NCBI GenBank assembly: GCA_030378125.1
Contig: JAUCGN010000096.1
Coordinates: forward strand, 1 to 6,716
From: Thiotrichales bacterium HSG1
GTDB taxonomy: Bacteria > Pseudomonadota > Gammaproteobacteria > Beggiatoales > Beggiatoaceae
Reading direction: 5' to 3'
Length of the DNA: 6,716 nt
The translations under genes were made by a program, and so were the position numbers. Shown in pieces: positions 1 through 6,695 of this stretch. Positions within the stretch are counted from its first letter, which is position 1; each line of letters opens with the position of its first letter. The notes beneath the pieces are model-generated. The model saw nothing but the letters and a program-made list of their open reading frames with translations, made no database searches and was not told the origin of the DNA.

Positions 1-2
1 TT

Positions 3-791
<789 letters not shown>

Positions 792-802
792 TTAATATGG
801 TT

Positions 803-839
803 AGTGTAACCCAGCATATTCAAATGTTTGGGTTACTCT
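803..839 (+). terminator. Hairpin after nirS, probable transcription terminator
   Basis: An inverted repeat starts 12 nt after the nirS stop. AGTGTAACCCA (803-813) pairs with TGGGTTACTCT (829-839) in 10 of 11 positions, leaving a 15-nt loop whose edges may pair further (GCAT with ATGT). The only mismatch is T805 with T837. No clear T-run follows, so it may be a weak or RNA-stabilising terminator, not a classic intrinsic one. It separates nirS from the ATPase cluster. Confidence 0.6.
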
Positions 840-842
840 ATC

Positions 843-1098
843 GCTAACTTAACTTGTTTGGCCAGTCATAAATTCAATGAAGTATTAGCACCTTTACAAC
901 AAGCGGTAACATTTAATCCCAATCACATGGGAAGCAATCCTAGCAGATGTTTTACTTGTAAAAAACTAATCTAAGAAATCCTATCAAATATTGGAAAAAC
1001 TAAACATTTTCCAAGATAACAATATAATTCGTAAAAAGTTAGCTATGGCTAAATCAATTATGGATTATGCTAACAACCAGTCGAAAAAAACTAAATAA
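843..1098 (+). pseudogene. Decayed TPR-coding remnant of an ATPase-TPR gene
   Basis: No intact gene lies here, but the translation is clearly TPR-like once one frameshift is allowed. From 843 to 929 it reads through SHKFNEVLAPLQQAV and FNPNHM. From 931, one frame over, it continues EAILADVLLVKN, meets a TAA stop at 967-969, then reads SKKSYQILEKLNIFQDNN and on to TAA at 1096-1098. This lines up almost without gaps with residues 380-458 of the ATPase-TPR protein at 2943-4847: NEHEQALTFVRQAI, KNPDHL, ANELLAVILIDLEK and EEAYELLKSL correspond position by position. A 2-nt loss at about 930 would restore the frame and exact length, and CAA to TAA would explain the stop. The 5' part of the ancestral gene (the ATPase domain) is missing, so this is the tail of a deleted paralogue. 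Its final stop lies 3 nt before the next ATG, as in an operon. Confidence 0.8.
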
Positions 1099-1101
1099 AA
1101 T

Positions 1102-2232
1102 ATGCACAATCCATTTATATATCCAACAAACAAAATCATAGGTAGAGAAAGAGAAATAAATACTGTTATAGGTCGTATTGTTACTGGTCAATCTACTTTT
1201 ATTAGTGGCTCTCCACGCAGTGGCAAAACTTCTATTTTGAATTGTTTTTCTGCAAATCATGATTTATATAATGATATTGATACTAAATTAATTTTCTCCG
1301 AATGGAATGCGGGCCTTTGTACTCCAGAACTTACTCAAATTGATTTTTGGAAACGAGTATTAATTCCATTGAAAGAGTATATTGAAGATAATGAAGAATT
1401 ACTAAACATTTATAAAAAATGTGAAGAATCTAATTTTAAATCTCATCAAATCGAAAGTCTTATTAACAAAATCAAAAAAGCTGGATTAAGGTTAGTTGTA
1501 TTAATTGATAGGTTAGATATATTATTGAAATATGATAACTTTAATAATCATGAGTTTTTTGCTGGGTTGAGAGTTAAAGCAAGTTATGGTGAGAGTGCTT
1601 TTGTATTAGTCGTTACTGCTAATATTTCACGAAATAAGTTTGATGAAAAAACTAAAGGTTTGGTTGGTTCTCCATATTTTAATTTTATGGATGAAATAAT
1701 ATTAGGAGCTTTGTCTGATAAAACAATTGATGAATTCTTATGTAAAAAACAGGCTAAATTTGAAGAAACTGATCGTAATTTTATTAAAAATCTTGCTGGT
1801 GGACATCCTTATTTATTACAAATAGTAGCTTCTAGTTTGTGGGAAGTACGTGAATATGAAATGGCAGTTTCTAGTTTAGAAGTACGTGAATATGAAAATG
1901 ATATTGAAAAACAATATTCTGCTGCTGAAAGCAGTTCATATGCTAAAGCAGAAAATACTCTAACTAATATTTGGATGTCTTGGGAAAGAGATATACAAGA
2001 AGTATTTAGTTCTATTGCATTTGTACAAAATAGAGATAAGTTAAATGATAAATTAAATATTGAAGGAATAAAAAAAGAGATTCCAAACCGTAAAACAGAA
2101 TTGTCTGAGTTAGAAAAATATGGTTTTATAAAAAAAGATGATGGTGATTGGTGTATATATCCTAGTATTTTCTTACAATTCATGTTCTTCATATCAAAAG
2201 ATGAATACAAGAGAGATAAATATCGTGCTTAA
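1102..2232 (+). CDS. STAND-like P-loop ATPase with C-terminal winged-helix region
   Basis: The 376-residue protein resembles the AAA-like/novel STAND NTPases common in filamentous and multicellular bacteria; these act as ATP-driven switches. Visible in order: an entry motif NPF...IIGRE (residues 3-16); Walker A GSPRSGKTS (36-44); a Walker B strand LVVLIDRLD (131-139); a sensor-like strand FVLVVTANISRNK (167-179); SPYFNFMDEIILGALSD (190-206); the family motif GGHPYLLQ (233-240); and a probable winged helix (about 290-365) ending in a hydrophobic segment. Residue 137 is Arg where the neighbouring paralogue has Glu, so hydrolysis may be weakened. A 12-13 residue tandem duplication follows GGHPYLLQ. 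There are no TPRs and no signal peptide, so the protein should be cytoplasmic. ATG 1102 is the first codon that keeps the entry motif; it has no Shine-Dalgarno site. It heads a tight cluster with the next two genes. The partner or target is unknown. Confidence 0.85.
   Translation: MHNPFIYPTNKIIGREREINTVIGRIVTGQSTFISGSPRSGKTSILNCFSANHDLYNDIDTKLIFSEWNAGLCTPELTQIDFWKRVLIPLKEYIEDNEELLNIYKKCEESNFKSHQIESLINKIKKAGLRLVVLIDRLDILLKYDNFNNHEFFAGLRVKASYGESAFVLVVTANISRNKFDEKTKGLVGSPYFNFMDEIILGALSDKTIDEFLCKKQAKFEETDRNFIKNLAGGHPYLLQIVASSLWEVREYEMAVSSLEVREYENDIEKQYSAAESSSYAKAENTLTNIWMSWERDIQEVFSSIAFVQNRDKLNDKLNIEGIKKEIPNRKTELSELEKYGFIKKDDGDWCIYPSIFLQFMFFISKDEYKRDKYRA
1831..1905 (+). repeat. In-frame tandem duplication inside the first ATPase gene
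   Basis: Two copies of a short unit lie side by side. The 19-nt core gaagtacgtgaatatgaaa occurs at 1843-1861 and 1879-1897, and tctagttt precedes it at 1831-1838 and 1870-1877. The first unit is 13 codons (SSLWEVREYEMAV) and the second 12 (SSLEVREYENDI), the second lacking the Trp codon. It lies directly after the GGHPYLLQ motif, where it lengthens a helix or linker by about 12 residues. Confidence 0.9.
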
Positions 2233-2236
2233 TTTT

Positions 2237-2941
2237 ATGAAATGGTCTCAAATAAAACAATTTTGGAATTACTTAACTTGGAAAGGATTACTGTGCTTTT
2301 TAACATTAACATTTGCTACTATGACAGTGGCATTATTATATTTAGAAAGTATTGTTCAGTATTTCATTTTTTTAGGAGTAGTTATTTTTTTCTCACTTTT
2401 TATAGTAAAGAATTGGAATATTATTAAAATAATCACAAGGAAATATCCTTCTTATTTGTGGATATTTATGACTTATATATTAGCTGCTTGGTTTTATTTG
2501 GGCATGGGAAAAATTAGCATTATACAAATTGTTAAAGAAACTTCAGGGTTGTCAGTCTTGATGTTAGGAATTGCATTTTTTTATCTAGTATTGGATGCAA
2601 TTAAGAGCATGGATATAAAACATAATGAGGCTAGTGAAGATAAAAAAGAAGATTATGATATTGCTGGTATGTTGATAAGAATTTTAATTGGTTCATTTGG
2701 AGCTAGTACAATTCCAACTGGTATTGCTCTTTTTTTATGTGCAATTACTAGTAATATGAGTTATATAGGTGAACATATGTCTGGGGTTGAAATATATATC
2801 GCATTTGCTGGTATTACTTTAATGTCTATAGCTGTGTTGTCAATTTCTGATGAGAAAAAGAAGGTAAAAGAAGAAATTGAAAAAACTAATAGTTCTGAAA
2901 AATATTATCATGAAGTAATAGAACAAGATTTCCAAAAATAA
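2237..2941 (+). CDS. Predicted six-helix inner-membrane protein of unknown family
   Basis: I do not recognise the family. The 234-residue protein has six hydrophobic stretches long enough to span the membrane, at about residues 18-36, 39-57, 72-91, 104-123, 144-171 and 184-204. A short acidic/lysine loop (about 124-142, SEDKKEDYD) separates helices 4 and 5. The C-terminal tail (205-234) is strongly charged, with KKKVKEEIEK, and may be a cytoplasmic helix for docking a partner. There is no cleavable signal peptide. The reading frame stays open back to an ATG at 2138 inside the upstream gene, but ATG 2237, four nt after the previous stop, is preferred because it removes a 95-nt overlap and the extra residues look unlike a conserved N-terminus. 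No Shine-Dalgarno site is visible, so translation is probably coupled to the upstream ATPase. Its place between two related ATPases suggests a membrane anchor or effector for them, but this is inference. Confidence 0.8.
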   Translation: MKWSQIKQFWNYLTWKGLLCFLTLTFATMTVALLYLESIVQYFIFLGVVIFFSLFIVKNWNIIKIITRKYPSYLWIFMTYILAAWFYLGMGKISIIQIVKETSGLSVLMLGIAFFYLVLDAIKSMDIKHNEASEDKKEDYDIAGMLIRILIGSFGASTIPTGIALFLCAITSNMSYIGEHMSGVEIYIAFAGITLMSIAVLSISDEKKKVKEEIEKTNSSEKYYHEVIEQDFQK

Positions 2942-2942
2942 T

Positions 2943-4847
2943 ATGTCTATTAATCCTTATGCAGTTGGTAATGCTGTCGGTAATAGCCCTGCTTTTGTGG
3001 GTAGAGAAGATATTTTGGCAGAAATATCTAATGCTATCCGTAGTCCATATCAAAATGCAGTAGCTTTATTTGGTAATCGCCGTATTGGTAAATCTTCCGT
3101 TTTGCGTGAACTAGAAGCTAAATTACCAAACGAAGGTAATTTTACCCCAATTTTTTTTGATTTATTAGATAAAACTAGATTACCTTTAAACGAGGTTATA
3201 ATTGATTTAGCATATAAAATAAGTTTTTCTTTGAATATTGAAGAACCAAATTTAGGTAATGAGCCTAGCAAAAAATTTCAAATGTGGTTATCTAATAAAT
3301 TAAAAAATATATCTTTAGTTATATTGTTTGATGAATTTGATGAGTTTATTGAATCTGATACAAATAATCAATATGCAACTAATACTTTATTTCCATATTT
3401 ACGAGATTTATTAGAATTAAATAAACAACATCTTAATTTTGTATTTGCTATTGGACGTAAAATTAGCGATTTAAGGACTGCACAATCTTTATTTAAAGGT
3501 ATTTTAATCCAAAAAATTTCTTTACTTGATCAAGAAAGTACAAATAAAATAATTCAATTTTCAGAAGAAAATAAAACATTAAAATGGTCAAATGAAACAA
3601 AAGATGCTATATGGCAGGAAACTAATGGACATCCTTATATAATTCAATGTTTATGTTATAACATTTGGAATAAATTTTACAGTAATGATAATATTATAAC
3701 AATTAATAAGGTAAATATAATTGATATTATTCCAAAAACATTAGAAACAGCCAGTACTGCAATAGAATGGTTATGGCAAGGTTTAGGTGCAGCAGAACGT
3801 GTTGTTGCAGCGGCATTAGCAGAAATTGAAACTAAAACTATTACAGAAACTCAATTAGAAAATTTATTACAAGAAAGTAATGTACAGATAATAATAAAAG
3901 AAGATTTAAGAACTGCTGCACATATATTAGAAGAATGGGATTTGATTGAACCGTTAGAAAATAAGGGATATAGATTTCGAGTTGAATTTATTCGTAAATG
4001 GATTGCAGAAAATAAACCATTATCTCAAGTTGAAAGAGAATGGGAAAAAATTGATCAAGATGCATATAGATTATATGAAGCAGCTAGAAACTTATACAAT
4101 GTAAATGAACATGAGCAAGCCCTTACATTTGTTCGTCAAGCAATAAAGAAAAATCCTGATCATCTAAAGGCAAATGAATTATTAGCAGTAATTTTAATTG
4201 ATTTAGAAAAACTAGAAGAAGCATATGAATTACTTAAATCATTATATAAATATCATGAAAAAATAGCCAAACCATTATTAATAAATACTTTATTTCTTTT
4301 AGCTAGTAAAACAAGAAAAATAGATAAAAAAATTAGTTACTATGAAACAATATTAGAAACTGATAAAAATAATGAAAAATCTATTTTAAATATTAAACAA
4401 TTATGGGAAATACAAGGCAATGATGCATATAGAAAAGGAGATTTATTGAATGCAGAATTGGCTTATAAAAATGCTGGGCTTGATAATAAAGTTGCTGAAA
4501 TTAATCAAAAACAAGGAACTGTGAAAGGACTTGAAGAATTTTTAACTAAAATAGTTGAAGGTTCAAAAGGAATAGAAATAATTTTTGTATATGATATTGA
4601 ATATAAAATTATTTATAAAAGTAATAATGGCTTAAATATAGATTTAAAAAAATTTATAAAAAAAATAAAATTTATAAAAATAAAAACTTTTGGGAATATT
4701 AAAATTTTTGTATCTGAATATAATGATAGCCAAATTTATTTATCTTTTGATAAGGAAGTGATAGGATTAATAGGTAATATTACATTTAGAGTTGATGAAA
4801 TCATAACTTTTGTCAGAAGTTATATTAAACAATCCCCTATCAAATAA
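2943..4847 (+). CDS. STAND-like ATPase with TPR region and C-terminal roadblock-like domain
   Basis: The 634-residue protein has three parts. The N-terminal ATPase starts with NPYAVGNAV and FVGRED (residues 4-23), then Walker A GNRRIGKSS (44-52), Walker B LVILFDEFDEF (125-135) with the expected Asp-Glu pair, the sensor strand FVFAIGRK (166-173) and NGHPYIIQ (228-235), followed by a winged-helix region (about 275-355). Residues about 372-525 form helical TPR-type repeats, clearest at YEAARNLYNVNEHEQALTF and QGNDAYRKGDLLNAELAYKN. Residues about 526-628 have the helix-strand-strand-helix-strands-helix order of a roadblock/LC7 domain (GLEEFLTKIV, IEIIFVYDIEYKIIYKS, QIYLSFDKEVIGLIGNI), but this is divergent. 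It is very AT-rich near its 3' end. ATG 2943 lies 1 nt after the previous stop with no Shine-Dalgarno site, pointing to translational coupling. A switch ATPase whose TPR and roadblock parts bind partners is the likely role; the signal and output are unknown. Confidence 0.87.
   Translation: MSINPYAVGNAVGNSPAFVGREDILAEISNAIRSPYQNAVALFGNRRIGKSSVLRELEAKLPNEGNFTPIFFDLLDKTRLPLNEVIIDLAYKISFSLNIEEPNLGNEPSKKFQMWLSNKLKNISLVILFDEFDEFIESDTNNQYATNTLFPYLRDLLELNKQHLNFVFAIGRKISDLRTAQSLFKGILIQKISLLDQESTNKIIQFSEENKTLKWSNETKDAIWQETNGHPYIIQCLCYNIWNKFYSNDNIITINKVNIIDIIPKTLETASTAIEWLWQGLGAAERVVAAALAEIETKTITETQLENLLQESNVQIIIKEDLRTAAHILEEWDLIEPLENKGYRFRVEFIRKWIAENKPLSQVEREWEKIDQDAYRLYEAARNLYNVNEHEQALTFVRQAIKKNPDHLKANELLAVILIDLEKLEEAYELLKSLYKYHEKIAKPLLINTLFLLASKTRKIDKKISYYETILETDKNNEKSILNIKQLWEIQGNDAYRKGDLLNAELAYKNAGLDNKVAEINQKQGTVKGLEEFLTKIVEGSKGIEIIFVYDIEYKIIYKSNNGLNIDLKKFIKKIKFIKIKTFGNIKIFVSEYNDSQIYLSFDKEVIGLIGNITFRVDEIITFVRSYIKQSPIK
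4650..4680 (+). repeat. Short AT direct repeat with long A-runs in the ATPase-TPR gene
   Basis: The 13-nt unit aaatttataaaaa occurs at 4650-4662 and 4668-4680, an offset of 18 nt or six codons, giving the repetitive peptide KKFIKKIKFIKIK. It includes runs of seven A (4646-4652) and eight A (4658-4665). It probably arose by replication slippage and keeps the reading frame. Confidence 0.75.
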
Positions 4848-4856
4848 AATACTAAA

Positions 4857-5243
4857 CTATTTAAGTAATTTTGCTATATTTTTAGTTTCTATAGTAGCAG
4901 TTCTATTAGCAGGTCCCATTTTTTTTGGATTTAAGTTTACAAAAAATATCATCGCTGCTTCACCAGTATCAGTAACAATAATTCCTCCATTTTCAAAATC
5001 AAATGACATAGTTTTACTTTCACCTAAATTATAACTGTCTGAATGTGATAAGCGTTCCCATATATCTATAAAAGAACTTAAAACATTATCAATTTCTTCC
5101 CAATTAACATTACCATCAGAACCTGCTCCATCATTCCTAGCAATTAATTCTCCCCTCATAGCGTCAATAACATAAACACCACTTACACCATTATCTTTTA
5201 CTGCAATACTGTCAAGAAGTGATTGTATTTTATCTAAATCCAC
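4857..5243 (-). CDS. Stand-alone roadblock/LC7-like protein
   Basis: The 128-residue protein fits the roadblock/LC7 (MglB-like) fold, a small dimerising module that regulates Ras-like GTPases or serves as a scaffold. The order is helix (DLDKIQSLLDSI, 2-13), strand-turn-strand (GVSGVYVIDAMRGELIARND, 19-38), helix (NWEEIDNVLSSFIDIWERL, 47-65), three strands (SKTMSFDFENGGIIVT and AAMIFFVN, 76-103) and a C-terminal helix (ANRTATIETKNIAKLL, 112-127). The open frame extends to an ATG at 5285, but the start is set at GTG 5243-5241 because AAAGGAG lies 7 nt before it and the 14 extra residues (basic, MKSLNRIFKQ...) fall over that ribosome binding site. It is convergent with the ATPase-TPR gene, 9 nt apart, and has its own promoter. 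No small GTPase is in the window; a possible partner is the roadblock-like end of the convergent ATPase. Family assignment rests on pattern, not on a search. Confidence 0.78.
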   Translation of the reverse strand: MDLDKIQSLLDSIAVKDNGVSGVYVIDAMRGELIARNDGAGSDGNVNWEEIDNVLSSFIDIWERLSHSDSYNLGESKTMSFDFENGGIIVTDTGEAAMIFFVNLNPKKMGPANRTATIETKNIAKLLK

Positions 5244-5249
5244 TATTAC

Positions 5250-5256
5250 TCTCCTT
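5250..5256 (-). promoter_or_regulatory. Ribosome binding site that fixes the roadblock gene start at GTG
   Basis: Read on the minus strand, AAAGGAG stands 7 nt before the GTG at 5243-5241. It is the strongest Shine-Dalgarno match in the window and argues against the ATG at 5285. Confidence 0.8.
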
Positions 5257-5312
5257 TGTTTAAAAATACGATTGAGGCTTTTCACATAGATTTACCTCAT
5301 GTTAAAAGAAGC

Positions 5313-5342
5313 ATTATATCAAAATATAAAATGGAATTGCAA
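5313..5342 (-). promoter_or_regulatory. Probable sigma70 promoter of the roadblock gene
   Basis: On the minus strand, TTGCAA (5342-5337, four of six matches to the -35 consensus) is followed after 18 nt by a perfect -10 TATAAT (5318-5313). Transcription would start near 5306, leaving a leader of about 60 nt before the GTG. Confidence 0.6.
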
Positions 5343-5437
5343 GTTTAAATATAAAAATATGTCATTATTTCTATTCATAAAAACTATAAGTGAGTTGTAT
5401 ATTATATATTTTGATTTTTTCTTACTTAATCCCAAAC

Positions 5438-5467
5438 TTGACACAAATTATTACTCAGGAATATAAT
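5438..5467 (+). promoter_or_regulatory. Consensus sigma70 promoter of the P63C-like/nuclease gene
   Basis: TTGACA (5438-5443) and TATAAT (5462-5467) both match the consensus at all six positions, with an 18-nt spacer. The expected start is near 5474, giving a leader of about 25 nt with GGAG at 5490-5493 before the ATG at 5498. No operator-like palindrome is evident around it. Confidence 0.85.
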
Positions 5468-5497
5468 TAAACTTTATCCGAAAAAATGGAGTAAACA

Positions 5498-6619
5498 ATG
5501 AAAGACTTAAAAGCCATATATTACGGCAAAATTGAACTTATTCCCGGAATTATTTGTGACGGCTATGTGCTAGATAATAACACGGCAGTTATGAGTGAAC
5601 GTGGAGCTGCTGACTTGTTAGGAATGAAACATGTCTCTTTGAGGAGCGTGGTAGCTACTTGGCCTCCAAAAACACTTAAACCGTTTGTTGATAAGGCTAT
5701 AAGCGTGGTAGCTACTTTAGCAAAAGTAGAAGCTAAAAATAGCCCACATAAAGGTAGAGAAATCATCGTTTATAATAGTAGTATGATAGAAACGATAATC
5801 AGTGCTTATATTGTAGCTTCTGGACATAATGCACTTCAAAAGAACCAATTACATGTTGGTAAAAGATGCTCAATTTTAGTTCCTGCTTTAATCAGAACAG
5901 CATTAGAAGCGTCTATAAAACAAGCCTGTGGCCTATCCCCCAACATCCAACAAATTGCCCAACAAAACTATGTTGAGTTAATCAAACAATTCGGTTTCAC
6001 CTGTTCCTTCGACAACGAAATCGCTACCAAAAAAGACATCGTTGATTTCCTTGATATTCCAATCAGTACCCTCAACAGCTTCCTGAAAAAATGCCAAGAC
6101 GACATCCACCCAATCAAACTTGACCACAAAACCATCAAAGCTAACGGTGGCAAGGCAACCCGTATGAATGGCTACAGTTTGGAAAATGTCAGCAAAATAG
6201 CTCTCGGCATGGACTCAGTTATTGGCATCGAACTGAAAAAACAAGCTTTCGGTCATCTCGGAACCATCGCCAAACCAGATACCAAAGGTGAAATAGAATG
6301 GCAACAAATTTTAGCTCAAGTATTTGAAGGATTTGGTTTTCACCACAATTACACCATTGGTAGCTACCGAGCCGACTTCTTCGTCAAAGACCTACGATTA
6401 ATCCTAGAATGCAATGGATACGACAACCACCAATATTATGACCAACAACAAGAAGCTCAACGAGAACAGTTACTTAAACAAAACTACAGCATACTCCGTT
6501 TCCACCACAAAATCACCCCAGAAAAGCTATTCAATGGAATCCTCCAAGCCAAAATGGGCAAAGTGATTAAGCTTTATGAAATCGAAAATGTTTATCCAAA
6601 AACTATTAGCTTGACATAA
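5498..6619 (+). CDS. P63C-like N-terminal domain fused to a DUF559/Vsr-like PD-(D/E)XK nuclease
   Basis: The 373-residue protein seems to have three parts. Residues 1-145 resemble the P63C-type region: a short first strand, GYVLDNNTAVMSERGAADLLG (22-42), PPKTLKPFVDKAI (56-68), then a helical part with NALQKNQLHVGKRCSILV (111-128) and LEASIKQACG (136-145). Residues about 170-245 hold a probable helix-turn-helix (TKKDIVDFLDIPISTLNSFL, 177-196). Residues 265-350 look like a PD-(D/E)XK nuclease of the DUF559/Vsr-like kind: Glu267, Asp293 in YRADFFV, and Glu304-Cys-Asn306 in LILECNGYDNH, followed by REQLLKQNYSILRFHH. Thus E, D and ExN are all present and catalysis is plausible. The P63C name is tentative; the nuclease is firmer. 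ATG 5498 is supported by GGAG and a consensus promoter. Codon use shifts to C-rich after about 5925. It is transcribed alone; a role in DNA cleavage or mobile-element biology is inferred. Confidence 0.75.
   Translation: MKDLKAIYYGKIELIPGIICDGYVLDNNTAVMSERGAADLLGMKHVSLRSVVATWPPKTLKPFVDKAISVVATLAKVEAKNSPHKGREIIVYNSSMIETIISAYIVASGHNALQKNQLHVGKRCSILVPALIRTALEASIKQACGLSPNIQQIAQQNYVELIKQFGFTCSFDNEIATKKDIVDFLDIPISTLNSFLKKCQDDIHPIKLDHKTIKANGGKATRMNGYSLENVSKIALGMDSVIGIELKKQAFGHLGTIAKPDTKGEIEWQQILAQVFEGFGFHHNYTIGSYRADFFVKDLRLILECNGYDNHQYYDQQQEAQREQLLKQNYSILRFHHKITPEKLFNGILQAKMGKVIKLYEIENVYPKTISLT
5645..5717 (+). repeat. 16-bp in-frame direct repeat in the nuclease gene
   Basis: The sequence agcgtggtagctactt is present at 5645-5660 and 5702-5717, 57 nt apart. 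Both copies are in frame and encode SVVAT (residues 50-54 and 69-73), flanking the conserved-looking PPKTLKPFVDKA stretch. Confidence 0.9.
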
Positions 6620-6663
6620 ATTACCAACAAGAAATATAGGTAGTCCTGAACAAAGTAGTGTCG

Positions 6664-6689
6664 TATAATATATTAAAAATATTAAGGAA
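6664..6689 (+). promoter_or_regulatory. Possible -10 box and ribosome binding site of the right-edge gene
   Basis: TATAAT occurs at 6664-6669 and AAGGA at 6684-6688, the latter 7 nt before the ATG at 6696. The -35 position is poor (TAGTCC at 6641-6646), so this is a weak promoter call; the ribosome binding site is good. Confidence 0.45.
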
Positions 6690-6695
6690 AAAATT

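Noticed and set aside
1831..1905. Short repeats as a CRISPR or operator array
   Set aside because: There are only two copies, both in frame within a coding region and without regular spacers.
1809..2210. Minus-strand open frame of 133 residues inside the first ATPase gene
   Set aside because: It is Ser-rich and repetitive, the antisense image of AT-rich coding sequence, with no motif or supporting context.
2138..2236. Upstream extension of the membrane protein frame to ATG 2138
   Set aside because: It would overlap the previous gene by 95 nt, while ATG 2237 fits the tight operon spacing of the cluster and starts just before the first helix.
4848..4856. Bidirectional terminator between the convergent genes
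   Set aside because: The gap is 9 nt and I could find no convincing hairpin in it or in the adjoining gene ends.
4810..5034. Plus-strand frame overlapping the end of the ATPase-TPR gene and the roadblock gene
   Set aside because: It lies antisense to the well-supported roadblock-like gene and has no ribosome binding site.
6611..6616. TTGACA at the end of the nuclease gene as a -35 box
   Set aside because: The nearest TATAAT (6664) is 47 nt away, much too far for a sigma70 promoter; it falls in the last codons of the gene.
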